Under the pieces are notes generated by a model that was not told the origin of the DNA, made no database searches, and saw only the letters and a program-made list of their open reading frames with translations. Position numbers and translations under genes: made by a program. Below are positions 42,596-52,995 of a stretch of DNA of 64,000 nucleotides, one piece after another; within the stretch, counting starts at the first letter, position 1; each line of letters begins with the position of its first letter. The DNA comes from Photobacterium galatheae. GTDB taxonomy: Bacteria; Pseudomonadota; Gammaproteobacteria; Enterobacterales; Vibrionaceae. Location of the stretch: assembly GCF_000695255.1 (NCBI RefSeq), contig NZ_JMIB01000034.1, forward strand, positions 48,730 through 112,729, read 5' to 3'.

Positions 42596-43606
42596 ATGTA
42601 GTAGCTTATTGTGGACTACTCAAACTTCCAATAACAATGGCCAGTATCATTTTAAGGCTGGCCTCAAACACCGATGAACTTACTGTGGCATGAACCATCC
42701 AATTCGATGCTTAATATCTCATCACCAATTTCATCAAATAAAAATAATCCGTCGAGTTGACTACAGATGAAATTACTCAGCGCAGAGTTTGATATGTTAA
42801 TTTTTTCACTCTAAACAATACCGACTATTTCCCAATGTCTATCCCCGGTTTCTCTGAAGAAATTTTAACTTTTCATGAACCTGATTAGGAAATAGCTCGG
42901 TATAAATCTGTCAAAGTGTATTCAGATTCCTGTGATATGTGACCTAGGCTACTTTTTTCAATTGAGTAGCCATGTCTCAAATAGTCGACTGGCTCCTTTT
43001 CGGTAAGTATTCACCAGTCAGGGCGACCGCATGAGTTATCATATTGTTAATCGCAACATAGTGATAACTTGTTGTGTTTGTCATAAACCAATTGATCGTT
43101 TAATTATTGAATAAAGCCTACCAACAATGATTGATTAAAACAGACCGTTATCAATATAGACGCAACATTTAACAGTCATTATTGAAACAAAAATCAACTC
43201 ATGCGGTTGCCCTGCTCACCAACCACTTCAAAATCACAACTCATAACTTTTTCTTTGCTCAGCTCCCAAGGCTGTTAGCTGTCCTTGTCACTGGTGACAG
43301 ACAGCCCATGCATTTGAAAAATGCAGGTGTCTCGTCATCACTGAAAACCATTCTTAAGCGCAGGGTATATCCAACCACAGTTGTAGCGCTGCCGCCCTTC
43401 TCCTTTTTCCTGAAACTTTCCTTGTCTGTATGTATAATGCGCCCCTGCTTTGAACGAAGAGAGTTGCTTTGTACCGCAGCCTGCCGGGGGCGGGATGGTC
43501 TGCCTTGATTTAAATCAGGGTGTCGCTGTCCTATGCTGAAAGGGGCCTGTGAGGGGTACTGTGAACGGAATTCGGGCAATTTCAATGAAGTTACAGGAAA
43601 TTCAGA
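42596..43606. other. Long intergenic region upstream of dusA with hairpins
   Basis: About 1 kb with no supportable gene. The left part is AT-rich and holds GGCTAC/GTAGCC and GACTGG/CCAGTC stems near 42950-43020, and a 20-codon frame MSQIVDWLLFGKYSPVRATA that may be a gene remnant. The right part holds nested stems GGCTGT/ACAGCC with TGTCAC/GTGACA (43270-43306) and GCATTT/AAATGC (43310-43324), then the likely dusA promoter. It marks the change from accessory DNA to core chromosome. Confidence 0.5.
43410..43438 (+). promoter_or_regulatory. Likely sigma-70 promoter for dusA
   Basis: TATAAT at 43433-43438 with CTGAAA at 43410-43415 (4 of 6 to the -35 consensus) and a 17-bp spacer, about 165 bp before dusA. 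Confidence 0.45.
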
Positions 43607-44635
43607 ATGACGCAAGAAACTGAAAAAACACAGCAAAATCACGGCACTGCTGGTGATTACCCTTCCTGCCGTTTTTCCGTGGCACCCATGTTGGACTGGA
43701 CTGACCGCCATTGCCGTTACTTCCATCGTCTGTTGTCGGAGCATGCGCTGCTGTATACCGAGATGGTGACGACCGGGGCGATTATTCACGGTAAGGGTGA
43801 CTTTCTGGCGTATAACGAGGAAGAGCACCCGCTGGCATTGCAGCTCGGTGGCTCCAATCCGGCGGATCTGGCGCATTGTGCCAAGCTGGCGCAGGAGCGC
43901 GGCTATGATGAGGTGAACCTGAATGTGGGTTGCCCGTCGGATCGTGTGCAGAACGGCCGCTTTGGTGCTTGCCTGATGGGCGAGGCGGATCTGGTGGCAC
44001 AGTGTGTGTCGGCGATGCGTGACGTGGTTGATATTCCGGTGACGGTGAAAACCCGGATCGGGATTGATGAGCAGGATTCGTATCAGTTCCTGGTTGATTT
44101 TGTCGGTACGGTGTCGGAAAAAGGCGGTTGTGACAATTTCACCATTCACGCCCGTAAAGCCTGGCTGAGTGGTTTGAGCCCGAAAGAAAACCGGGAGATC
44201 CCGCCGCTGGATTATCCGCGTGTTTATCAGCTCAAGCAGGACTTTCCACACCTGACCATGGCGATTAATGGCGGCGTGAAGACGCTGGCCGAGATTGAAA
44301 GTCATCTGGCACATCTGGATGGGGTGATGGTCGGACGTGAGGCGTATCAGAATCCGTATATGCTGGCTGAGCTGGATCAGGCATTATTCGGCTGCGAGCG
44401 CCCAATCAGGAAGCGCCGTGACGTGGTTGAGGCCATGTATCCGTACATTGAACGTCAGTTGGCGAACGGCTCTTATCTGGGACATATCACCCGCCACATG
44501 CTGGGTCTGTTCCAGAATATGCCGGGCGCACGTCAGTGGCGTCGTCATATCAGTGAAAATGCCCACAAACCGGGTGCCGGCATTGAAGTGGTGCAGCAGG
44601 CACTGGACAAAATTCCTGCGCATCTGGATGTGTGA
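43607..44635 (+). CDS. dusA: tRNA-dihydrouridine(20/20a) synthase DusA
   Basis: 342 residues. An FMN-binding TIM barrel starts at [20 protein letters not shown]. The catalytic-loop Cys109 lies in [20 protein letters not shown]. Further motifs are [40 protein letters not shown], and the FMN-phosphate site [16 protein letters not shown] with [16 protein letters not shown]. These segments are specific to the DusA branch. The enzyme reduces U20/U20a in the tRNA D-loop with NADPH. A terminator follows. Confidence 0.95.
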   Translation: MTQETEKTQQNHGTAGDYPSCRFSVAPMLDWTDRHCRYFHRLLSEHALLYTEMVTTGAIIHGKGDFLAYNEEEHPLALQLGGSNPADLAHCAKLAQERGYDEVNLNVGCPSDRVQNGRFGACLMGEADLVAQCVSAMRDVVDIPVTVKTRIGIDEQDSYQFLVDFVGTVSEKGGCDNFTIHARKAWLSGLSPKENREIPPLDYPRVYQLKQDFPHLTMAINGGVKTLAEIESHLAHLDGVMVGREAYQNPYMLAELDQALFGCERPIRKRRDVVEAMYPYIERQLANGSYLGHITRHMLGLFQNMPGARQWRRHISENAHKPGAGIEVVQQALDKIPAHLDV

Positions 44636-44702
44636 TCCGCAAGCATACAGGATGGTGAATTTGACCGAAGCGATTGGTGAAATTCGCTCATCCATGCTGA
44701 AG

Positions 44703-44731
44703 ACGCCGCTGCCTTGAGTTGCGGCGTTTTT
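44703..44731 (+). terminator. Terminator after dusA
   Basis: A perfect 7-bp stem (ACGCCGC at 44703-44709, GCGGCGT at 44721-44727), an 11-nt loop and a T-run. Confidence 0.85.
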
Positions 44732-44773
44732 GTATCTGGTTGATAGATAAGGGTTTGGTTCGTTTCGGGAGGT

Positions 44774-44789
44774 TGGCCCGAAACCTGCT
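44774..44789 (+). promoter_or_regulatory. Sigma-54 promoter of pspG
   Basis: TGGCCCGAAACCTGCT matches the -24/-12 consensus at 10 of 11 defined positions or nearly so (TGGC at -24, CTGCT at -12) with exact spacing. It lies 82 bp before pspG. PspG is a known PspF/sigma-54 regulon member in enterics and vibrios, which supports the call. The -24 GG overlaps the stem of a short inverted repeat (GTTTCGGG/CCCGAAAC). Confidence 0.8.
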
Positions 44790-44870
44790 AAGTGATCTGT
44801 ATTATGATTCGCAGACACAGGATGAACTGTGTTCTGACTGAAAATTTCTGATGAAAATGGAGAGATGAGA

Positions 44871-45089
44871 ATGGTTGAATTTTTATTTTTACTGGTATTT
44901 GCCGGTGTGTTGGTGATGACGGGAGTCAGTCTGCTGGGCGTGATGGTTGCCATTGCGGCTGGGTTTGTAGTGATGGCGCTGGCGGGATTGCTGGGCGTGG
45001 TCATCAAGCTGTTGCCCTGGATTATTTTGATTGCCATCGGGGTTTGGTTGTACCGTAAATCACGTCACGGTAACCCCTACCGTCGCTGA
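44871..45089 (+). CDS. pspG: Phage shock protein G
   Basis: 72 residues from the ATG at 44871. GGAGAG sits six bases upstream of this ATG but directly abuts an ATG at 44865, so the later start is preferred. Two hydrophobic segments (FLFLLVFAGVLVMTGVSLLG, then VIKLLPWIILIAIGVWLYRK) and a basic tail match PspG. It is an inner-membrane protein induced in envelope stress with the Psp system. It is monocistronic under its own sigma-54 promoter. Confidence 0.9.
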   Translation: MVEFLFLLVFAGVLVMTGVSLLGVMVAIAAGFVVMALAGLLGVVIKLLPWIILIAIGVWLYRKSRHGNPYRR

Positions 45090-45250
45090 GATGTGTGGGA
45101 TATGCATAGACGCAAATAACAGCGTGTTCAAAAAGTGAGCTTGACCCAAATCCCTGATTCTCATTGACGAAATGCGGTTTTCTTAAACAGCATCTGGTAT
45201 AGTCTGGCGCAGCAAAAGCAAAGCAAAAGATAACGAGCGGAGACTCAAAA

Positions 45251-45907
45251 ATGAAAAAAACGATGCTTTCAGCAGCGGCCGTAGCAGTGGCGCTGGCGAC
45301 AGCTGTACCAGCCCAGGCTGATATGCTGTTAGGCGGTACTGTGGGCGCGGATGCGTGGTTTAGCAGTGCTGAAATTAACGACGCTGTAGACGGTGGCGAT
45401 AACACAGTTCCTTCGTTCTACGCCTCGTTTGAACATTTTGTTCCACTGATTCCAAATGCGCGCATTGCTTATGCCAATATCGAAGCAGACGCTGTGGCAT
45501 TTAAACAAACAGACCTGACGGCTTATTACGAGATTCTGGATAACGATCTGGTTTCTGTTGATGTGGGTGTGTCTCTGATTAAATTCGCTGATGGTGAATA
45601 TAATGCACAGGGCCACGTTCAGACCTTCAACGATGAGTGGCAGCCTGCCATTTACGGTAACGTTGAGATTGGTTTCCCGATGACCCCGCTGACTGCCTTT
45701 GCAGAAGGGAACATGGGCGAATTTGACGGCACCAGCACGCTGGATGCGAAAGCTGGCCTGAAGTTCACCATTCCACTGGTTGCGGCCGATCTGAACCTGC
45801 GCGGTGGTTACCGTGTGATGGACTACGATTTTGACGCGATCAACAACCCGCTGGGTGGCAAAGTGAAACTGGACGGTTTCTTTGCCGGTGTCGAAGTCGA
45901 TTTCTGA
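45251..45907 (+). CDS. Outer-membrane beta-barrel protein (TIGR04219-like)
   Basis: 218 residues. A signal peptide (MKKTMLSAAAVAVALATAVP, then AQA) precedes an alternating-strand barrel: MLLGGTVGADAWFSSAEIND, FYASFEHFVPLIPNARIAYA, LVSVDVGVSLIKFADGEYN and a terminal FFAGVEVDF with the C-terminal aromatic recognised by the Bam machinery. The layout fits the TIGR04219 family of small outer-membrane proteins common in Vibrionaceae. Function is unknown. GAGCGGAG lies upstream and a strong terminator follows. Confidence 0.8.
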   Translation: MKKTMLSAAAVAVALATAVPAQADMLLGGTVGADAWFSSAEINDAVDGGDNTVPSFYASFEHFVPLIPNARIAYANIEADAVAFKQTDLTAYYEILDNDLVSVDVGVSLIKFADGEYNAQGHVQTFNDEWQPAIYGNVEIGFPMTPLTAFAEGNMGEFDGTSTLDAKAGLKFTIPLVAADLNLRGGYRVMDYDFDAINNPLGGKVKLDGFFAGVEVDF

Positions 45908-45929
45908 TCGACGGGACAGATCAATGCCG

Positions 45930-45961
45930 AAAAAAGCCATGCTTGAAGCATGGCTTTTTTT
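45930..45961 (+). terminator. Terminator after the outer-membrane protein gene
   Basis: A GCCATGCT/AGCATGGC stem (45936-45943, 45947-45954) flanked by A- and T-runs, so it may act in both directions. Confidence 0.9.
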
Positions 45962-46023
45962 GTTGCCTGTTTTTCCAGTTATGAGCCATGTTTAAAAAGG
46001 GCAATCACGCAGGAATCAGGCCG

Positions 46024-46257
46024 ATGACAATTACCGAGTTACAGCGTTTGTACGCCAACAGTGAAATTGTAGAAGCGGTTATTGAGCCATCACTCCAGGC
46101 AAATGGTTGGGTGGTGGAATTTCGTCATCGCCGAGGTGGCTTTGTCACCCTGACCGACGGTGCTGGCAGTGAAAAGTGCTACCGGGACATCGATACCGCC
46201 ACTGAGCGGGCATTCGAAGTCGGTTTTCACCAGGTTCGTATCGCGGATCATTTCTGA
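46024..46257 (+). CDS. Conserved small hypothetical protein
   Basis: 77 residues from the ATG at 46024; an upstream in-frame ATG at 45988 gives 89. The better start begins MTITELQRLYANSEIVEAVI, followed by VVEFRHRRGGFVTLTDGAG and ATERAFEVGFHQVRI. It is soluble and mixed alpha/beta. Very similar short proteins are widespread in Vibrionaceae and have no known function. It stands alone between the outer-membrane protein gene and cysJ. Confidence 0.65.
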   Translation: MTITELQRLYANSEIVEAVIEPSLQANGWVVEFRHRRGGFVTLTDGAGSEKCYRDIDTATERAFEVGFHQVRIADHF

Positions 46258-46412
46258 TCTCTGTGTTGCCCAATCGCCAGATTGGGCACGTTTTCTCCTT
46301 TCCGGTCTTTTCTCTCTTCCAAAAAGTTATAAAACATTCTTATCTATTCTTTCTTGTTATTTCGTCGAATAGCTAATCTACCCATTACGCAATGTAAAGG
46401 GATCGTCGTGTC

Positions 46413-48233
46413 ATGTTACTTAAGGAACTCTCGGCTTTAGCCAGCCCTCTCAATGATCAGCAGATCGGTCAGTTGCAACAGGCAGTCGCAGAACTGTCAC
46501 CTCAGCAGCTGGCCTGGATCAGTGGTTATTTCTGGGGACTCAGTCAAACCCAATCGGTCGGCCAGCAGCCTGCCGGTCAGCCTGTGGCCGCAGTTGCGGC
46601 GAAACCGGCTGGCAAACTGACTATTATTTACGCCTCTCAGACCGGGAACGCCAAAGGCGTGGCTCAGGCGCTGAAGGATGAAGCGGTTGCTGCCGGTATT
46701 CAGGCGGATGTATTTGCCGCAGGAGACTACAAAGGTAAAAACCTCACCAAAGAAACCCATGTGGTGATTGTTGCTTCCACGCACGGTGAAGGGGAAGCGC
46801 CGGATGACGCCATAGAACTGCATGAATTCCTGCAGTCCAAGCGTGCACCGAAGCTGCCAAACCTGAACTATGCCGTGCTGGGACTGGGCGACTCCAGTTA
46901 TGAATTCTTCTGTCAGACGGCAAAAGATTTCGACAGCTATCTGAGCAAGCTGGGTGCCAAACCATTTGTGGATCGGATCGACTGCGATGTGGATTACGAT
47001 GCGCCGGCAGCGGAATGGCGAGCGAAAGCACTGGAAACCATCAAAGATGAACTTCAGGGCGGCGGTGATGCGGAAGTGGTGCAATTGCCGGTCGGGCAGA
47101 GTGCGCCAGCGGCCGTTTCTCAGTTCAACAAACAGAATCCGTATTCTGCTGAGTTATTGCTCAGCCAGAAGATCACGGGCCGCGATTCAGGTAAAGATGT
47201 CCGCCACGTCGAAATCGATCTGGGTGAGTCTGGCCTGACTTACCAGCCGGGTGATGCATTGGGTGTCTGGTATGACAATGACCCGGCACTGGCGGAAGCG
47301 CTGGCCGCGAAAGTTGGTCTGACCGGAGAAGAAAGCGTTGAGGTAGAGGGTGCCACCCTGAGCCTGAAAGACGCGCTGGTCAGCAAATATGAGATCACGG
47401 CTGCCAATCCGCAACTGGTGACTAAATTTGCTGAGCTGTCTGGCAGCAAGAAGCTGCAAAAGCTGGTGGAAGACAAAGATAAGTTGCGTGAATACGCGGC
47501 CAATACTCAGGTGATTGATGTCTTTGCCGAGAAGAAAACCCAGCTCACCACCGAGCAGCTGCAAGGCTTGCTGCGCCGCCTGACGCCGCGTCTGTACTCC
47601 ATTGCTTCCAGTCAGGAAGAAGTGGGAGAAGAAGTACACCTGACGGTCGGCCTGGTGGAATACCAGCAGGGCGAAGAAAGCCGCTTTGGCGGAGCGTCCG
47701 GTTATCTGGCACACCGTCTGGAAGAAGGTGCGAATGTCCGGGTCTTCGTGGAAGGCAATAACAACTTTAAATTGCCGGCCGATGATCAGACACCAGTGAT
47801 CATGATTGGTCCGGGAACAGGCATCGCACCTTTCCGTGCATTTATTCAGGAACGCGATAACCGTGATGCAGACGGGAAAAACTGGCTGTTCTTTGGCGAC
47901 CGCACCTTTACGGATGATTTCCTGTATCAGGTGGAGTGGCAGAAATACCTGAAAGATGGGGTTCTCACCCGACTGGACGTGGCTTTCAGCCGTGACCAGC
48001 AAGAAAAAGTTTATGTCCAGCACCGCATTCTGGAGAACGCGGCGGAAGTATGGCAATGGCTGCAGGAAGGCGCCCATCTCTATGTTTGTGGTGACGCGAA
48101 CCGGATGGCCAAAGATGTGCATGAAGCACTCATCACTGTGGCCGAGCAGCAGGGCGGCAAGAGCCGTGAAGATGCAGAGCAATATTTGAATGATTTGCGT
48201 AAAGCCAAACGCTACCAGAAGGATGTGTACTAA
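46413..48233 (+). CDS. cysJ: Sulfite reductase flavoprotein subunit CysJ
   Basis: 606 residues. The order is an N-terminal extension, a flavodoxin-like FMN domain ([20 protein letters not shown] at about residue 69 onward), an FAD domain ([36 protein letters not shown]) and an NADPH domain ([38 protein letters not shown]), ending YQKDVY. It passes electrons from NADPH to CysI. It is the first gene of cysJIH. The TAA overlaps the cysI ATG. Confidence 0.97.
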   Translation: MLLKELSALASPLNDQQIGQLQQAVAELSPQQLAWISGYFWGLSQTQSVGQQPAGQPVAAVAAKPAGKLTIIYASQTGNAKGVAQALKDEAVAAGIQADVFAAGDYKGKNLTKETHVVIVASTHGEGEAPDDAIELHEFLQSKRAPKLPNLNYAVLGLGDSSYEFFCQTAKDFDSYLSKLGAKPFVDRIDCDVDYDAPAAEWRAKALETIKDELQGGGDAEVVQLPVGQSAPAAVSQFNKQNPYSAELLLSQKITGRDSGKDVRHVEIDLGESGLTYQPGDALGVWYDNDPALAEALAAKVGLTGEESVEVEGATLSLKDALVSKYEITAANPQLVTKFAELSGSKKLQKLVEDKDKLREYAANTQVIDVFAEKKTQLTTEQLQGLLRRLTPRLYSIASSQEEVGEEVHLTVGLVEYQQGEESRFGGASGYLAHRLEEGANVRVFVEGNNNFKLPADDQTPVIMIGPGTGIAPFRAFIQERDNRDADGKNWLFFGDRTFTDDFLYQVEWQKYLKDGVLTRLDVAFSRDQQEKVYVQHRILENAAEVWQWLQEGAHLYVCGDANRMAKDVHEALITVAEQQGGKSREDAEQYLNDLRKAKRYQKDVY

Positions 48234-49924
48234 TGACTGATAAACTGTCCGATAACGAACGTCTGAAACGCGAAAGTGACTTCCTGCGCGGGACTATTAA
48301 AGAGGATCTTCAGGACCGCATTACCGGTGGCTTTACCGCAGATAACTTCCAGCTGATCCGTTTCCACGGGATGTATCAACAGGACGACCGCGATATTCGT
48401 CCTGAGCGTCAGAAGCAGAAACTGGAACCGCTGCATAACGTGATGCTGCGTGCCCGGATGCCGGGCGGGATCATTACGCCAAAGCAATGGCTGGCGATTG
48501 ATCAGTTCTCGAAGGACAAAACCATGTACGGCAGTATTCGTCTGACGACCCGCCAGACGTTCCAGTTCCATGGCGTACTGAAACCGAACATCAAGCTGAT
48601 GCACCAGACGCTGAACGATTACGGCATTGACTCGATTGCGACCGCTGGTGACGTGAACCGAAACGTACTGTGTACCTCGAACCCGGTTGAGTCTGAGCTG
48701 CACCAGCAAGCGTACGAGTGGGCCAAGAAAATCAGTGAGCATCTGCTGCCGAAAACCCGCGCTTATGCGGAAATCTGGCTGAATGGTGAGAAGCTGGAAG
48801 GCCAGAAAGATGAAGAGCCAATTCTGGGCTCGAACTATCTGCCACGTAAGTTCAAGACCACGGTTGTGATCCCGCCGCAGAATGATGTGGATGTTCACGC
48901 GAACGACCTGAACTTCGTCGCGATTGCGGAAGACGGTCAGCTGGTCGGCTTTAACGTGCTGGTTGGCGGCGGTCTGGCGATGACCCACGGTGATACCGCG
49001 ACTTACCCGCGCCGCGCTGACGACTTTGGATTCGTGCCGCTGGAGAAAACTCTGGATGTTGCCGCAGCCGTTGTGACCACACAGCGTGACTGGGGGAACC
49101 GTTCAAACCGGAAGAACGCGAAAACCAAGTACACGCTGGATCGTGTGGGTGTTGATGTCTTCAAGGCTGAAGTCGAAAAACGTGCCGGTGTGACATTCGA
49201 AGAAAGCCGTCCGTATGAATTTACCGGTCGAGGCGATCGTTTTGGCTGGGTCAACGGTATCGACGGGAAGTACCACCTGACGCTGTTTATTGAAAACGGC
49301 CGTCTGCTGGACTATCCGGACAAACCGCTGAAAACCGGTGTGGCAGAGATTGCGAAAATCCATAAAGGCGATTTCCGCATGACGTCTAACCAGAACCTGA
49401 TTATTGCCGGCGTCGCACCAGAAGATAAAGCAACGATCGAACAGATCGCCCGTGAACACGGCCTGATCGACGATGGTGTCAGTGTTCAGCGTCAGAATTC
49501 AATGGCCTGTGTGTCGCTGCCGACCTGTCCGCTGGCGATGGCTGAAGCGGAACGCTTCCTGCCTGAATTCGTGAGTGACTTTGAAGGTCTGCTGGCAAAA
49601 CATGGCCTGAGCAAAGATGAGCACATCATTCTGCGGGTCACCGGTTGTCCGAACGGCTGTGGCCGCGCGATGCTGGCGGAAATCGGTCTGGTGGGTAAAG
49701 CGCCGGGTCGTTATAACCTGCATCTGGGCGGCAATGTAAACGGGACACGGATTCCGAAGATGTACCGTGAAAACATCACCGTTGATGAAATCATGACTGA
49801 GTTAGACCAACTGGTTGGTCGCTGGGCGACTGAGCGGGAAGCCGGTGAAGGGTTTGGTGATTTCACCATTCGTGCTGGCATCATTGCCCCGGTTGAGGTC
49901 TCTGTGAGGGATTTTTATGCCTAA
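48233..49924 (+). CDS. cysI: Sulfite reductase hemoprotein subunit CysI
   Basis: 563 residues. It carries two nitrite/sulfite-reductase repeats ([20 protein letters not shown] in the first, [20 protein letters not shown] in the second). The [4Fe-4S]/siroheme cysteines are in [20 protein letters not shown] and [13 protein letters not shown]. It reduces sulfite to sulfide. It overlaps cysJ by one base and cysH by 8 bp. Confidence 0.97.
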   Translation: MTDKLSDNERLKRESDFLRGTIKEDLQDRITGGFTADNFQLIRFHGMYQQDDRDIRPERQKQKLEPLHNVMLRARMPGGIITPKQWLAIDQFSKDKTMYGSIRLTTRQTFQFHGVLKPNIKLMHQTLNDYGIDSIATAGDVNRNVLCTSNPVESELHQQAYEWAKKISEHLLPKTRAYAEIWLNGEKLEGQKDEEPILGSNYLPRKFKTTVVIPPQNDVDVHANDLNFVAIAEDGQLVGFNVLVGGGLAMTHGDTATYPRRADDFGFVPLEKTLDVAAAVVTTQRDWGNRSNRKNAKTKYTLDRVGVDVFKAEVEKRAGVTFEESRPYEFTGRGDRFGWVNGIDGKYHLTLFIENGRLLDYPDKPLKTGVAEIAKIHKGDFRMTSNQNLIIAGVAPEDKATIEQIAREHGLIDDGVSVQRQNSMACVSLPTCPLAMAEAERFLPEFVSDFEGLLAKHGLSKDEHIILRVTGCPNGCGRAMLAEIGLVGKAPGRYNLHLGGNVNGTRIPKMYRENITVDEIMTELDQLVGRWATEREAGEGFGDFTIRAGIIAPVEVSVRDFYA

Positions 49925-50678
49925 ATATGCGTTGGCGGATCTGCTGAATGCGACGAAAGTTGAGCAGATCCTTCGGCTGGTGGAAATCAACGCCGAGCTG
50001 GAGCAGATGACTGCCCAGGAGCGGGTTCGCTGGGCGCTGGAATTTCTCGACGGCAATTTTGCGCTGGCGTCCAGTTTCGGCATTCAGTCAGCAGTGATGC
50101 TGCATCTGGTGACGCAGGAATCGCCAAATATCCCGGTGATCCTGACCGATACCGGCTATCTGTTCCCGGAAACCTATCAGTTCATCGATTTTCTGACGGA
50201 GCGCCTGTCGCTGAACCTGAAAGTCTATCGTGCTGAACTGAATCCGGCCTGGCAGGAAGCCCGGTATGGTCAGCTATGGACGCAGGGCGTGGAAGGTATC
50301 AAGCAATACAATAAGATCAACAAGGTGGAACCGATGCGCCGTGCGCTGGAAGAGCAGCAGGTCAAGACCTGGTTCTCTGGCTTGCGTCGTGAGCAGTCTT
50401 CCACCCGGGCAACATTGCCGGTACTGGCGATTCAGAATGGCAAGTTCAAGTTCTTGCCACTGATCGACTGGACCGAGCAGGACATTGATGCTTATCTGCT
50501 GAAGCACGATTTGCCTTATCACCCACTGCGAGCGCAGGGATATCGCTCAATGGGGGATGTACATACCACGGTAAAATGGGAACCGGGGATGAAGGAAGAA
50601 GATACACGCTTCTTCGGACTGAAGCGGGAGTGTGGTTTGCACGAAAGTGACGTGGAGAGCGATGGCTCCGGCATTTAA
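49917..50678 (+). CDS. cysH: Phosphoadenosine phosphosulfate reductase CysH
   Basis: 253 residues. The PAPS-binding loop is in [17 protein letters not shown]. Further motifs are [40 protein letters not shown] and the C-terminal active-site block KRECGLH. The lack of the two additional Cys pairs typical of APS reductases points to the thioredoxin-dependent PAPS form. This agrees with the presence of cysC. A terminator follows. Confidence 0.96.
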   Translation: MPKYALADLLNATKVEQILRLVEINAELEQMTAQERVRWALEFLDGNFALASSFGIQSAVMLHLVTQESPNIPVILTDTGYLFPETYQFIDFLTERLSLNLKVYRAELNPAWQEARYGQLWTQGVEGIKQYNKINKVEPMRRALEEQQVKTWFSGLRREQSSTRATLPVLAIQNGKFKFLPLIDWTEQDIDAYLLKHDLPYHPLRAQGYRSMGDVHTTVKWEPGMKEEDTRFFGLKRECGLHESDVESDGSGI

Positions 50679-50717
50679 GCCAGGGTTCAAAGCGTCATGC
50701 TTTACATTGTGGATATG

Positions 50718-50751
50718 AAAAAACCTGACTGGGAAACTGGTCAGGTTTTTT
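50718..50751 (+). terminator. Terminator of cysJIH
   Basis: An AAACCTGAC (50721-50729) and GTCAGGTTT (50740-50748) stem flanked by A- and T-runs. Confidence 0.9.
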
Positions 50752-50849
50752 TGTTTGAGAATCAGAAAATTGACCTGTGGCTGACAGCAGAAATGAGCGA
50801 ACTCGGTACGCTCGCCCGTGGTCTGCCAGGGCCGCCGTTCGCGAGTTGG

Positions 50850-51338
50850 CTAGCTGGCTGGGGTCCAGATTTTGGTCAGGGTATCGATCAGACCGGCACT
50901 GGCACCCTGGGTGCCTAGAAATTGAGTGATGATCGGCACGAACTGACTGATCATGCCAGCGTCTAAGCCCAGTGCGGTAAAGACAGGGCCAAGTGCATCC
51001 ATGTTGTTCAGCATGCCACCCAGACCGGCTGGAATTGCATCGATCAGGTTTTCGGAGCCCGGGATCAGTTTGGTCAGTTCAGAGGCCTGATCACCGCTTA
51101 ACTGACTGGCTGCCATGGACAGCAGTGCACCGGCACCACCCGCTGCCTGTTCAGTGCTGACGCCCAGTTGGTCTGTGAGCATGCTGGCGAGTGGATTGTC
51201 GGCCAGTGCTTCCATTTTGTCGTCGCCACCGCCGAACAGGTCAGAAAGACTAAAGGCGTGGGCAGCAGGCATGAGCGCCAGACAGGCGATGACGGGCAAT
51301 GCAACCAGTCCCATGCGTTGGACAAAAGCTCGGATCAT
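50850..51338 (-). CDS. DUF2780 secreted protein
   Basis: 162 residues from the ATG at 51336-51338, preceded by AAGGAGAA. The open frame extends further upstream without a ribosome site. The signal peptide ends AHA in VIACLALMPAAHAFSLSDLF. The mature protein is Ala/Gly/Leu-rich with repeated helical blocks: NPLASMLTDQLGVSTEQAAG, GALLSMAASQLSGDQASELT, LGPVFTALGLDAGMISQFVP. It matches the DUF2780 (VcgC/VcgE-like) family of Vibrionaceae, whose function is not known. It is presumably periplasmic. It is convergent with cysH. Confidence 0.8.
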   Translation of the reverse strand: MIRAFVQRMGLVALPVIACLALMPAAHAFSLSDLFGGGDDKMEALADNPLASMLTDQLGVSTEQAAGGAGALLSMAASQLSGDQASELTKLIPGSENLIDAIPAGLGGMLNNMDALGPVFTALGLDAGMISQFVPIITQFLGTQGASAGLIDTLTKIWTPAS

Positions 51339-51476
51339 AGTGTTCTCCTTAGAATGAGGATCGTGATTAGGTTTCCGCGGGGGAGCCACAGCTACTCTAA
51401 GCGTAGTCGGGAAAAGAAAAAAGAGGGCACTTTGTCAGTTTATTGTCAGGGCATGTGGTTGATATGAGACAAAAAA

Positions 51477-51494
51477 ACGGCGCCGAAGCACCGT
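51477..51494 (-). terminator. Terminator of fklB
   Basis: On the minus strand a stem ACGGTGC/GCGCCGT with one G-T pair, a TTCG tetraloop and a run of seven T. It lies 24 bp after the fklB stop. Confidence 0.85.
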
Positions 51495-51517
51495 TTTTTC
51501 AGAGAAGGCGACAGGAC

Positions 51518-52138
51518 TTACAGGATGTCCAGCAGCTCAACTTCGAAGACCAGTGCTGCGAAAGGAGGAATCGCTGCACCTGCACCACGCTCGCCGTAGG
51601 CCAGGTTTTGTGGGATGTACAGTTTCCACTTCGAGCCGACAGGCATCATTTGCAGGGCTTCCACCCAACCTGCGATTACGCCGGTAACCGGGAATTCTGC
51701 TGGCTGACCGCGAGTGACAGAGCTGTCGAATACAGTGCCGTCAGTCAGCTGACCGTGGTAGTGAACACGAACTTGTTTGTCAGACGTTGGGATTTCGCCG
51801 TTGCCTTCAACCAGAACTTCGTACTGAAGACCAGATTCAGTAACTGTTACTTCAGGGCGCAGTGCGTTATCTTTGAGGAAGGCTTCGCCTTCAGCAGCGG
51901 CGGCTTTTGCTTGCTCCTGACGAGCTTCTTCCGCACGAGTGTGCAGATCACGCAGTGCGTTGTTGATGTCGTCGACAGGAATTTCTGGCATGTCACCAGT
52001 CAGCGAGGTTGCGATGCCTTTGGCGATAGCAGCAACGTTCAGGCCTTCCAGGCCGCTTTGAGCCAGTTGCTGGCCCATTTGCAGACCAATACCGTAGCTC
52101 GCTTTAGTTTCAACTGTATCTAGTTTAACGTCAGACAT
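51518..52138 (-). CDS. fklB: FKBP-type peptidyl-prolyl isomerase FklB
   Basis: 206 residues, exactly the length of E. coli FklB. The N-terminal dimerisation domain ([39 protein letters not shown]) is followed by the FKBP catalytic domain ([60 protein letters not shown]). It is cytoplasmic, with no signal peptide. It is divergent from the OapA/YtfB-type gene. Confidence 0.93.
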   Translation of the reverse strand: MSDVKLDTVETKASYGIGLQMGQQLAQSGLEGLNVAAIAKGIATSLTGDMPEIPVDDINNALRDLHTRAEEARQEQAKAAAAEGEAFLKDNALRPEVTVTESGLQYEVLVEGNGEIPTSDKQVRVHYHGQLTDGTVFDSSVTRGQPAEFPVTGVIAGWVEALQMMPVGSKWKLYIPQNLAYGERGAGAAIPPFAALVFEVELLDIL

Positions 52139-52276
52139 AGTGTCGTCTCTTTTATGTCGAGTGAATTAAGCGGGCAGGATAACAGTTTCAGCCCTCAGGG
52201 GTAAACTTTTGTGAACAGGGGTCGCAACAAAGCGTGATCCCGTAGTTTTGGCGCAGAGTGATGGAGAGTAGTTGTT

Positions 52277-52954
52277 ATGGGACAAGCGAAACGCCGTAAC
52301 CGGAATAAAACAGCACTGGCACTGCCAAAGGTGCCGTGGGCAGAATGGAAAAAACGACTCGGCGATCTGAACTGGCGTGCGGCATGTCTGGCGAAGTGGC
52401 AGACAGTCAGACAGCATGTCGTACCCTACTGGCAGCAGTTGCCCGGGTTTCACCGTAAAGCGCTGATGGTGCTGGTCCCGGTTGTTTTTATCCTGTTCCT
52501 GCTGCCTGACTCAGAACCTGAACTGAATATTCCCGGCAGTCAGCCGGTCCGCCAGGAATTGGATTTGAATTTGGGGGAAGCCCCCCGTTTACCGGTCGGA
52601 CAGCGCCCGGAACCGCCATCACCGGCTCGTTCGGCGCAGCGTCAGTCATCTGTTGCCCAGCCTCAGACTCCGGAAACTTCGTCATCATCAACAGCGTGGC
52701 AGAGTTATGAAGTGAAGCAGGGTGAGACTCTGGCGACGATTTTCCGAGCCCAATCCCTGCCGTTAACGGATCTGTACGCGATTGCGGCAATCGAAGGAAA
52801 AGATAAGCCGCTGAGCCAAATCAAATCGGGTCAGTTGATGCGTTACAAGCAGCGGGACAATGGCGACCTGGATGTGTTGCAGATCGAAAGCCGCAGTGGC
52901 GATCCGGTGATGTTCTTCCGTCGCTCCGATGGGAGCTTTGCCCGCGGCAAATAA
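52277..52954 (+). CDS. OapA/YtfB-type LysM-like cell-envelope protein
   Basis: 225 residues. A basic cytoplasmic head (MGQAKRRNRNKTALALPKVP) ending in an OapA_N-like segment (LPGFHRKALMVLVPVVFILF) gives one membrane helix. A proline-rich periplasmic linker follows, then a C-terminal LysM-like OapA domain: SYEVKQGETLATIFRAQSLP, LTDLYAIAAIEGKDKPLSQI, KSGQLMRYKQRDNGDLDVLQ. E. coli YtfB, of this family, binds glycans and localises at the division site. Gene order next to fklB is common in Vibrionaceae. Confidence 0.82.
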   Translation: MGQAKRRNRNKTALALPKVPWAEWKKRLGDLNWRAACLAKWQTVRQHVVPYWQQLPGFHRKALMVLVPVVFILFLLPDSEPELNIPGSQPVRQELDLNLGEAPRLPVGQRPEPPSPARSAQRQSSVAQPQTPETSSSSTAWQSYEVKQGETLATIFRAQSLPLTDLYAIAAIEGKDKPLSQIKSGQLMRYKQRDNGDLDVLQIESRSGDPVMFFRRSDGSFARGK

Positions 52955-52959
52955 TCTGC

Positions 52960-52986
52960 ACCCAAGTATCCGGACGATACTTGGGT
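52960..52986. terminator. Convergent hairpin between the OapA-type gene and the ElaA-type gene
   Basis: An 11-bp perfect stem (ACCCAAGTATC at 52960-52970, GATACTTGGGT at 52976-52986) with a CGGAC loop. It lies between two convergent genes. No strong U-tract is present on either side. Confidence 0.65.
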
Positions 52987-52995
52987 CAACAACGC

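Noticed and set aside
37646..43606. Integron-like attC sites in the AT-rich tract
   Set aside because: A few GTTAGG-like heptamers are present but none forms the paired core sites of an attC element, and no integrase is present.
43259..44314. A 351-codon minus-strand frame over dusA and its upstream region
   Set aside because: It lies antisense to dusA and has no recognisable domain.
47187..48182. A 331-codon minus-strand frame inside cysJ
   Set aside because: Shadow of a secure gene; no family features.
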